From Actinomycetota bacterium (GTDB lineage: Bacteria; Actinomycetota; Acidimicrobiia; Acidimicrobiales; Poriferisodaliceae): a DNA stretch of 13,660 nt. The notes below the pieces were generated by a model. The model saw only the letters and a program-made list of their open reading frames with translations, searched no databases and was not told the origin of the DNA. Positions 8,377 through 13,660 of the stretch are shown here, piece by piece (the first letter of the stretch is position 1; every line of letters begins with the position of its first letter). The stretch is taken from the NCBI GenBank assembly GCA_002731665.1, contig PCCJ01000064.1, positions 1-13,660 on the forward strand. Reading direction: 5' to 3'. Made by a program: the position numbers and the translations under genes.

Positions 8377-9111
8377 TTAACTGTTCCTTAAGGTTCGGCT
8401 AAACAATGAAGAAAGTAACTCCCAGTGTCTTTCAGCAGCCGATTTATTGAACACTGGTCTCTGCGGGAAGACGAAACCGTGGTCAACGTCTATGACCCAC
8501 TCAGAAGTGTGTTGTACACCGGCTGTATCTAACGCATCCACGAGTCGATCAAAGTGCGGTTTGTCGACGTAATGATCTCTCTCAGCAGCCATAACCAACA
8601 CTTCAGCAGAGATTTCAGAAGCCCGAGAATGAGGCGAGTCTTCGCCATCAACTGCTAGGCGAACCCCATGAATAGTCGCTGCCGCCTTTATCGCATTTGG
8701 GAACTCTGCGGCAACCCACAAAGCAAAAGGCCCACTCATGCAGTACCCAGTTACACCCACGGCTGAGGCGTCTGCAGCCTCGGTCGCTTCCGCGTATCTA
8801 ATTAGGTCCCCGACATCTTCGGCGACCATTCTGTTAGTCAGATTCCCCATAAGCTCGTACATGTATTGAGCGCTAGCTGGGTCTTCACGATGGACAGTAA
8901 AAGACGCTGTGTCGCGGTAATACAAGTTTGGGAGCATCACATAATATCCGTTAGCGCTAATACGCCGAGCCATATCATGAAGCTCTTCTCGTTTACCAGG
9001 AGCATCCATCAAAAATAGAACCACAGGGAATGGACCACCTGTCTCAGGGTGCGTAACGAACGTAGACATTGTTCCGCTGCCAGTAGCGAGGTCCAAATTT
9101 TGTTCAATCAT
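8377..9111 (-). CDS. Dienelactone hydrolase family protein
   Basis: This 244-residue alpha/beta hydrolase has the length and motifs of the dienelactone hydrolase family. The nucleophile is Cys124 in GYCMSG, the acid is probably Asp179 (AAERD), and the base His211 (DVDHGF), all in the expected order. Dienelactone hydrolase opens the lactone ring in chlorocatechol and related aromatic pathways, but the family also includes other ester and thioester hydrolases, so the exact substrate is open. No signal peptide is visible, so it is cytoplasmic. The ATG at 9111 overlaps the stop of the preceding gene by four bases (ATGA) and has AAGGA 7 bases upstream. Its own stop abuts the start of the MaoC-like gene. 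This tight packing makes it part of one transcription and translation unit with the carboxylase operon. Confidence 0.87.
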   Translation of the reverse strand: MIEQNLDLATGSGTMSTFVTHPETGGPFPVVLFLMDAPGKREELHDMARRISANGYYVMLPNLYYRDTASFTVHREDPASAQYMYELMGNLTNRMVAEDVGDLIRYAEATEAADASAVGVTGYCMSGPFALWVAAEFPNAIKAAATIHGVRLAVDGEDSPHSRASEISAEVLVMAAERDHYVDKPHFDRLVDALDTAGVQHTSEWVIDVDHGFVFPQRPVFNKSAAERHWELLSSLFSRTLRNS

Positions 9112-9548
9112 TGCTCGTCCTTAAGGTCTTGGCCCATGGAACGCGCTGCGTAGAGCGTGTCGGCGTATTCCTCCATGCGGACTATTTTGTTATTTTCGCA
9201 GGTGTAGACCCAACAATATTGATTGTCGTAGTCGCTTCCGGTTGCTTTAGCTGTGGCAATTAGTCGTTGTTGGACCACGGCCATTTCACCGTCGACAATG
9301 ATGTTACGAATCTCAAGGTTAAATGGTTTAGATAGGTCAAAGTTGTTTTTAACGGTCCGGCCGCCTAGTTCAGCTGCAACCTCTTCACCAAATACTTGAC
9401 GATTGTCATCTGACGGAACCGTGGTGACGCTTTGAGGTAACTGCCACACAATGTCTTCTGCTAAGCAGTCCTTGACTGTTTCCAAATCTCCAGTAGTTAA
9501 GGCTTTATAATACCGAGCGATCAGTGATCGAGTTTGTTCAGTGTCCAT
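9108..9548 (-). CDS. NTF2-like/SnoaL-like domain protein
   Basis: The 146-residue protein opens with a helical stretch (RSLIARYYKALTTGDLETV) followed by DCLAEDIVWQLP. This is the usual start of the NTF2-like cone fold found in SnoaL-type cyclases, ketosteroid isomerase-like enzymes and limonene epoxide hydrolase-like proteins. The C-terminal part (YCWVYTCENNKIVRMEEYADT) is the characteristic strand pair of the fold. Function cannot be read from the fold, since some members are enzymes and others only bind small ligands. It is the first gene of the operon and overlaps the hydrolase gene by four bases. No good ribosome site precedes the ATG; instead a 15-bp palindrome covers it, which may matter for control. 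Confidence 0.75.
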   Translation of the reverse strand: MDTEQTRSLIARYYKALTTGDLETVKDCLAEDIVWQLPQSVTTVPSDDNRQVFGEEVAAELGGRTVKNNFDLSKPFNLEIRNIIVDGEMAVVQQRLIATAKATGSDYDNQYCWVYTCENNKIVRMEEYADTLYAARSMGQDLKDEQ

Positions 9549-9556
9549 GATGGACA
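9542..9556. promoter_or_regulatory. 15-bp palindrome across the start codon of the operon's first gene
   Basis: TGTCCAT (9542-9548) and ATGGACA (9550-9556) are exact inverted repeats around one base, centred one base upstream of the ATG at 9548. This could be an operator, or an RNA structure that limits initiation. A chance match is possible. Confidence 0.35.
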
Positions 9557-9889
9557 GTTCATCATGTCAGGGCTCTAATCTGTCGAAAAAATGAATAAAA
9601 GCCTGAAAGTGGTTAGAAAATTTCGTTGGATTTCTGTCGTTCTTTAATGCGGCTTAAGCACCTCCGATGTCTGTAGGTTGTCATTGTCAATTTTGTTAAC
9701 AGCTAGGTATGTGAAGACCGGCGTTAACAAAGTTTTAAAATAGGGCGTCGCTGTCTTTGGCGTTACTTTATTTCGGTAATCGAACAAGGCACGGCGCCTG
9801 CCTGCACGAAAGGCGAACGATTCATTGCATCAATGCTTGGTTTGGCGCAGAGCGGAGATAGCTAAGTCGGGGTGTGTTAGGAAATAGGT
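9549..9889. other. 341-bp divergent intergenic region
   Basis: This non-coding stretch separates the start of the minus-strand carboxylase operon from the plus-strand crotonase gene, so it should hold both promoters. It is locally AT-rich (9590-9610, 9685-9740). It contains the start-codon palindrome at its left end and a GTTAAC-centred inverted repeat in the middle. I found no convincing matched -35/-10 pair, no RNA gene and no small gene with a good ribosome site. Confidence 0.6.
9692..9731. promoter_or_regulatory. Inverted repeat with two GTTAAC cores, candidate operator
   Basis: TTTGTTAAC (9692-9700) and GTTAACAAA (9723-9731) are exact 9-base inverted repeats separated by 22 bases. Each arm contains the palindrome GTTAAC, and the two cores are 28 bases apart. 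Its position between divergent genes fits a regulator-binding site, perhaps controlling both. No regulator gene is present in the window. Confidence 0.4.
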
Positions 9890-10705
9890 ATGCAATCTTT
9901 ACCTTGGACGCCTCAGTATTTTCTATATGAAGAGATTCGACCAGAAGTGGTGCGAATCACTATTAATAGGCCGGAAGTCCGAAATGCGATAAACACTCCA
10001 GCACATAAAGAATGGAGCGACCTTCTTGACTTCGCAGCTAACGATGATGGCATCTCGATAGTCGTTATAACTGGAAGCGGCAGGCAAGCCTTCTGTGCGG
10101 GTCGCGATCTAAAATATTTGTCAAAAATTCAAAACTCATCTGATGAAGAAAAAGCTGAAGACGCTGAAACCATGTCTCAGGTGACAAAGCTCATAGAACG
10201 ATTCGATTACCCGAAACCGTTAGTAGGGCAAGTGAATGGTATCGCGTTAGGGGGCGGATTCGAAGTTGCTATGGCATGTGATTTGGTTGTGGCGGCCGAC
10301 CACGCGCTATTCGGGCTTCCTGAGCCCCGTCGAGGTATATACGCCGGCGGCGGGGGAGTCCATCGACTTCCACGTCAGGTTCCGTTGAAACTAGCGATGG
10401 AGTACCTGCTAACTGGGAATTCGCTTACAGCAAAGCGAGCTTTAGAGATTGGTTTAGTTAATCGGGTCGTGCCTTTCGAACAGTTAGAAAGTAGCGTTAA
10501 TGAGCTAATCGACGACATTTTATTAGGGGCGCCATTATCAATCCAGGCTACGAAGCAGGCTTCAACCAGAGGTCTTGATCTTCCGCTGAAAGAAGCATTT
10601 TATTTTAGCTACCCAGCAGTTCAGAAAATGATGGCAAGTGATGATGCTAAAGAAGGACCGAAAGCTTTCGCGGAAAAGCGAACCCCACTTTGGAAAGGAA
10701 GATAA
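9890..10705 (+). CDS. Enoyl-CoA hydratase/isomerase family protein (crotonase fold)
   Basis: At 271 residues it has the normal crotonase length. Visible motifs are RPEVRNAIN (28-36), FCAGRDLK (68-75, first oxyanion-hole region) and GIALGGGFEVAMACD (117-131, second oxyanion region). Glu125 and Glu145 (GLPEPRRG) stand where the two catalytic glutamates of rat enoyl-CoA hydratase (Glu144 and Glu164) lie, so hydratase activity is plausible. The following glycine segment reads YAGGGGVHRL, close to the family's GAGGTQRL. AGGA lies 7 bases before the ATG. It is a single gene on the plus strand, divergent from the carboxylase operon and convergent with the transporter gene 26 bp away; I see no clear terminator in that gap. 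It may provide the hydration or isomerisation step for CoA esters handled by its neighbours. The exact substrate is unknown. Confidence 0.92.
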   Translation: MQSLPWTPQYFLYEEIRPEVVRITINRPEVRNAINTPAHKEWSDLLDFAANDDGISIVVITGSGRQAFCAGRDLKYLSKIQNSSDEEKAEDAETMSQVTKLIERFDYPKPLVGQVNGIALGGGFEVAMACDLVVAADHALFGLPEPRRGIYAGGGGVHRLPRQVPLKLAMEYLLTGNSLTAKRALEIGLVNRVVPFEQLESSVNELIDDILLGAPLSIQATKQASTRGLDLPLKEAFYFSYPAVQKMMASDDAKEGPKAFAEKRTPLWKGR

Positions 10706-10731
10706 ATAGGCTCACAAAACTCGCGGAATAG

Positions 10732-11619
10732 TTAGTTCTTGCTTACCCGGTGAGATTGGCCCATAACCAAACAAGCTAAGGCGCCCAGAACGATTGCCAT
10801 CCCCACGAATTGTAAAAAAACAAGGTTCTCACCGAGAAATAGCCACGCAAGTAAACCCGAAGTAACGGGTATTACCAAAGTCAAAGTTGACCCCAACCAA
10901 GCAGGAATTCTTCCTAGAGACCAGTTCATCAGCATGTGAGAAGCGAACCCAGGACCAATCGCCAAGACCACAAGCCAGGTCCAGGCGTTAGCAGAAGGCA
11001 TAACGAACAGCTGCCCAGAAAAAAGGGCGAAAGGTGTGGCGAAAAGAGCACACACGAGAGCGCTTGCGCCTGTGTATTGGGACGAATCTATGTGTTCTGA
11101 ACTTCGTTTCGAAAAAACAAAGTAACTTGTCCAAGCTATTACCGTAGCGATTGAGAGAAGATCACCTCTCGGGCTCCACTCTGGAAGACCCGATGAACCA
11201 AATAGGACTACTGCGACTCCAACGAGAGCGACAACCGCCAAGCCCCAATCACGACGCCTTGGACGTTCTCCGAAGAGCCTGCCAGCGATTAAAAGCATGA
11301 TTATAGGCTGGCATGACCCAATTACTGTGGCGTTGGCGACGGTAGTCATTCTCAAAGCGGTGAAAAAAAGCATGATGTCAGCGCCGAGCGCAACTCCACC
11401 CATCCAAGAAAATTTGAATGAACTTAACCTGAGTGGCGTTCCGCGTGCATAGAGAAAAATTATGACGATTATCGCATAAATCCAAATTCTCCAGAAAGTA
11501 ACCGAGAGCGGGCCTAGCTCATCTATACCTTTCGCAATGACACCGGATGCAGCCCAGCCGACCATCGCAAGGCCGGCGGCTGGTAATCCACGAGAAAGAT
11601 CTTGGGGAGGAGCGCTCAC
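10732..11619 (-). CDS. EamA-family (DMT superfamily) transporter
   Basis: The 295-residue protein is very hydrophobic, with about ten predicted membrane helices arranged as two EamA repeats. Examples are residues about 12-30 (LPAAGLAMVGWAASG), 37-57, and the last helix near 270-288 (FVGMAIVLGALACLV). This is the standard layout of drug/metabolite superfamily exporters or permeases of the inner membrane. The start is a GTG at 11619 that overlaps the upstream stop (GTGA). An AAGGAG sequence touches the start codon itself, closer than usual, so re-initiation by ribosomes ending on the upstream gene seems likely. The next Met (residue 19) would cut into the first helix and is less likely. Co-translation with the ATC-hydrolase-like gene suggests it moves a substrate or product of that enzyme; the solute is unknown. 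Confidence 0.88.
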   Translation of the reverse strand: MSAPPQDLSRGLPAAGLAMVGWAASGVIAKGIDELGPLSVTFWRIWIYAIIVIIFLYARGTPLRLSSFKFSWMGGVALGADIMLFFTALRMTTVANATVIGSCQPIIMLLIAGRLFGERPRRRDWGLAVVALVGVAVVLFGSSGLPEWSPRGDLLSIATVIAWTSYFVFSKRSSEHIDSSQYTGASALVCALFATPFALFSGQLFVMPSANAWTWLVVLAIGPGFASHMLMNWSLGRIPAWLGSTLTLVIPVTSGLLAWLFLGENLVFLQFVGMAIVLGALACLVMGQSHRVSKN

Positions 11620-12146
11620 TCCTTGTTGGATAGCTGTACTGAAATAGGTTCAGGGTCGATCGAGTATCGAAAATCGCAATGAGATGCACCATTCATAATT
11701 GTTTGTGTTCGTTCAAATTTTATATCTGAATTGAACCCTTCGACCATAGTTCCATCGCGATTGCAGGAGAACAAAGCGCCAAGCTCAGGAATGCCCAGTT
11801 CCGTGTACATCTCGGCGTAATGGCAGCGAACAACGTTGAACGCAAAAACATTTTCAGTTTCTTCAATTACGTCTATTTCGAGTGCTCCACCCTTTGTCCA
11901 GTTTTCTAGAGAATCAGCAAAGGCTCCAATATCGTTTGCCCCAAGAGCCTTAGCGAGTTCAGATCCTTGCGATTTGGCAACTGAAACAACTACTTCCCGT
12001 GCTATTGCTTGGACCTTCTCTTCGCCGAATTCCTCGCCGAGACGATCTATCAAAGGCGCAACGATCCTTGCTTCTATCTCTCGTCGTTTGAGTACGCCAA
12101 TGTCGTTCAGAGTGTCTGGCGGGCTTGTTGGCTGATTGTCGTTCAC
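11616..12146 (-). CDS. L-2-amino-thiazoline-4-carboxylic acid hydrolase-like protein
   Basis: The 176-residue protein resembles the ATC-hydrolase family. It has an N-terminal helix rich in charged residues (RREIEARIVAPLIDRLGEEF), then VVRCHYAEMYTELGIPELG (near 107-125), SCNRDGTM and SHCDFRY near the C-terminus, with conserved Cys and His. The founding enzyme opens 2-amino-thiazoline-4-carboxylate to N-carbamoyl-cysteine in bacterial cysteine synthesis, but most family members are uncharacterised. The start is a GTG at 12146; an in-frame TGA upstream excludes a much longer protein, and no strong ribosome site is seen. It follows the acetoacetyl-CoA synthetase gene by 53 bp on the same strand and overlaps the transporter gene by four bases. 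The family call comes from remembered motifs and needs a profile search. Confidence 0.7.
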   Translation of the reverse strand: MNDNQPTSPPDTLNDIGVLKRREIEARIVAPLIDRLGEEFGEEKVQAIAREVVVSVAKSQGSELAKALGANDIGAFADSLENWTKGGALEIDVIEETENVFAFNVVRCHYAEMYTELGIPELGALFSCNRDGTMVEGFNSDIKFERTQTIMNGASHCDFRYSIDPEPISVQLSNKE

Positions 12147-12199
12147 GACTCTAGGCTGCCATTTAAACAGCGCCGTAGGAAGTCAAATCTAAAAAACTT

Positions 12200-13660
12200 T
12201 CAAAACGTAATCTTTACGTCTGGGTGATCCTGGAAATTTATGAGAGCATCTGGCTGATCGATTGCTTCTAAGTTGTGCACTGGCCTCCCGTGAACTGTTT
12301 CTCTTATAGCTAACTCAACTAGTTTCCCACTGCGTGTCCTAGGGATTAGCGGCACCTGCGCTATGACCGATGGAACATGCCTAGGGGATGCACCAATTCG
12401 TATCTGCTGCTTGATTCGTTGTCGTAACTCATCGTCAAGAACAAGATCAGGTCGGAGTCGTACGAACAGGACCACTCGAGTATCAGCTCCAATGTTTTGG
12501 CCAATGACGACGCTTTCTAAAACCTCATCCACTACGTCTACCTGTCTATAAATCTCTGCAGTTCCGATGCGAATACCACCGGGGTTTAAAGTTGCGTCTG
12601 AGCGCCCAGAAATAATCATGCCACCAGATTTGGTCCATTCTGCGAAATCGCCATGATGCCAAACGTCTGGAAAACGCTCGAAATATGCGGACCGGTATAA
12701 ACGATCTTCCGGATCCTGCCAAAATTGAAGGGGCATAGACGGGAAAGGGTTCGCACAAACTAGCTCTCCTCGACTCCCTGACGTAGCAGAAGTTCCATCA
12801 TCGTTAAAAACCTGCATATCTAGACCTAACGAAGAACTTTGTATCTCGCCGGAGTAAACCGCTTGTAGCGGGTTACCTGTTACGAAACACCCACAAATAT
12901 CAGTGCCACCAGAAAATGAAGCCAAGTGCACATCTTTTTTGATGTTCTCATAAACATATTCAAAACCTTCCGGAGCGAGGGGTGAACCTGTGGAGGCGAG
13001 TACTTTAATGCTCTCAAAATTATGCGTGTGTATTGGTGTTAGCCCTTCCTTCATAACAGCCTCGATGTATTTGGCGCTCACTCCGAAGAGATTGGGCTGT
13101 GTCTCTTGACCAATATCGAAAAGTCGTTCCGGTGTCGGATGGAAAGGCGAGCCATCATAAAGAATTAAAGAGACACCGCACGAAAGCCCCGCTATCAGCC
13201 AGTTCCACATCATCCAACCAGTCGTAGTGAAATAAAACATTCGGTCACCGAATGACAGGTCACAATGAAGTAAGAGCTCCGACCAATGCTTTAAAAGAAT
13301 GCCGCCTGAGCGGTGAACGATGCACTTAGGCTTTCCGGTGGTGCCTGATGAGTAGAGAATATAAATCGGGTGATTAAACGGCAATCGAGTAAATTCTGGT
13401 TCCTGATTAGAGTTATCGACCCAATCACACCATGGAGTTATTTCGGAACTTAAACTGGCACTTTCCGTTTCCGGATCATAAGGTGCAACGATGACCTTCT
13501 CGATAGAAGGGATACTTTCCGCAACAGCTAAAATCTTGTCTGTAATATCGTGTTTGACACCGGCATAAAAGTAAACGTCAGTAACGATAAGAACTTTCGG
13601 TTCAATTTGGCTAAAACGATCAATTATACCGTTAGCGCCGAAATCGGGGCTAGTTGAGGA
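12200..13660 (-). CDS. aacS: Acetoacetyl-CoA synthetase (N-terminus beyond right edge)
   Basis: 486 residues are visible, and the frame stays open to the right edge. About 150-170 N-terminal residues are missing compared with the usual 650 or so. The first visible residues (SPDFGANGIIDRF, IEPKVLIV) match the middle of acetoacetyl-CoA synthetase. Next come the AMP-forming P-loop YSSGTTGKPK, TTTGWMMWN, STGSPL, SGGTDICG, PSMPLQFW, GRSDATLNPGGIRIGTAEIYR and the C-terminal RTRSGK containing the catalytic Lys. These segments in this order are characteristic of acetoacetyl-CoA synthetase rather than acetyl-CoA synthetase. The enzyme activates acetoacetate with ATP and CoA, in ketone-body, leucine or polyhydroxybutyrate metabolism. 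The TTG at 13384 is internal and not the start. The gene leads the row that continues with the ATC-hydrolase-like and transporter genes. Confidence 0.93.
   Translation of the reverse strand, partial: SSTSPDFGANGIIDRFSQIEPKVLIVTDVYFYAGVKHDITDKILAVAESIPSIEKVIVAPYDPETESASLSSEITPWCDWVDNSNQEPEFTRLPFNHPIYILYSSGTTGKPKCIVHRSGGILLKHWSELLLHCDLSFGDRMFYFTTTGWMMWNWLIAGLSCGVSLILYDGSPFHPTPERLFDIGQETQPNLFGVSAKYIEAVMKEGLTPIHTHNFESIKVLASTGSPLAPEGFEYVYENIKKDVHLASFSGGTDICGCFVTGNPLQAVYSGEIQSSSLGLDMQVFNDDGTSATSGSRGELVCANPFPSMPLQFWQDPEDRLYRSAYFERFPDVWHHGDFAEWTKSGGMIISGRSDATLNPGGIRIGTAEIYRQVDVVDEVLESVVIGQNIGADTRVVLFVRLRPDLVLDDELRQRIKQQIRIGASPRHVPSVIAQVPLIPRTRSGKLVELAIRETVHGRPVHNLEAIDQPDALINFQDHPDVKITF

Noticed and set aside
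9684..9741. Promoter elements TTGTCA (9684-9689) and TAAAAT (9736-9741) upstream of the crotonase gene
   Set aside because: They are too far apart to pair with each other, and neither has a partner at 16-18 bases; not enough to call a promoter.
11836..12135. Plus-strand open frame opposite the ATC-hydrolase-like gene
   Set aside because: It is Ser/Thr-rich antisense translation without motifs; the minus-strand frame fits its operon and shows family motifs.
12200..13384. A shorter acetoacetyl-CoA synthetase starting at the TTG at 13384
   Set aside because: The same frame stays open to the right edge and its translation upstream still matches the family, so the TTG is an internal Leu codon.

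Overview
The window is a piece of a bacterial chromosome with moderate GC content and dense coding. It carries ten protein genes, all with metabolic or transport functions. I see no rRNA, tRNA, CRISPR array, insertion sequence, phage gene or plasmid gene. The single-chain biotin-dependent acyl-CoA carboxylase, the fused CaiB/BaiF CoA-transferase and the ATC-hydrolase-like protein, together with the moderate GC, would fit an environmental (perhaps aquatic) actinobacterium of the Acidimicrobiia kind or a Chloroflexi-like heterotroph. This is a weak inference; nothing in the window fixes the taxonomy.

Layout. (1) Positions 1-1436, minus strand: two tandem, 11-bp-overlapping paralogues of the PuuE/allantoinase-like branch of the polysaccharide deacetylase superfamily. 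The downstream copy runs off the left edge. (2) 1538-3973, plus strand, divergent from (1): one protein made of two fused CaiB/BaiF (class III) CoA-transferase domains, of which only the second keeps the catalytic Asp. (3) About 4026-4067: a stem-loop placed as a shared terminator between convergent genes. (4) 9548 to 4092, minus strand: a four-gene operon read as NTF2/SnoaL-like protein, dienelactone-hydrolase-family protein, MaoC-like double-hotdog protein, and a single-chain carboxylase (biotin carboxylase, biotin carrier, carboxyltransferase). The first three genes overlap or abut, so they are probably translationally coupled. (5) 9549-9889: a 341-bp divergent intergenic region with inverted repeats. 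(6) 9890-10705, plus strand: a crotonase-fold enoyl-CoA hydratase/isomerase. (7) 13660 to 10732, minus strand: acetoacetyl-CoA synthetase (its start lies beyond the right edge), an ATC-hydrolase-like protein and an EamA-type transporter, the last two coupled by a 4-bp overlap.

How it may work together. Most genes act on acyl-CoA thioesters: CoA transfer, hydration, carboxylation, a second hydration and activation of acetoacetate. Two kinds of potential C-N/ring-opening hydrolase (PuuE-like and ATC-hydrolase-like), a dienelactone-hydrolase-family protein and an SnoaL-like protein surround them. This resembles a catabolic island for a cyclic or branched organic compound that ends in acetoacetate and acetyl-CoA. 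The individual family calls are well supported by motifs. The joint pathway and its substrate are inference. I found no clearly undescribed system. The best leads are the half-degenerate fused CoA-transferase, the paired PuuE-like proteins, the MaoC protein with Asn in place of the catalytic Asp, and the palindromes at the divergent promoter region.
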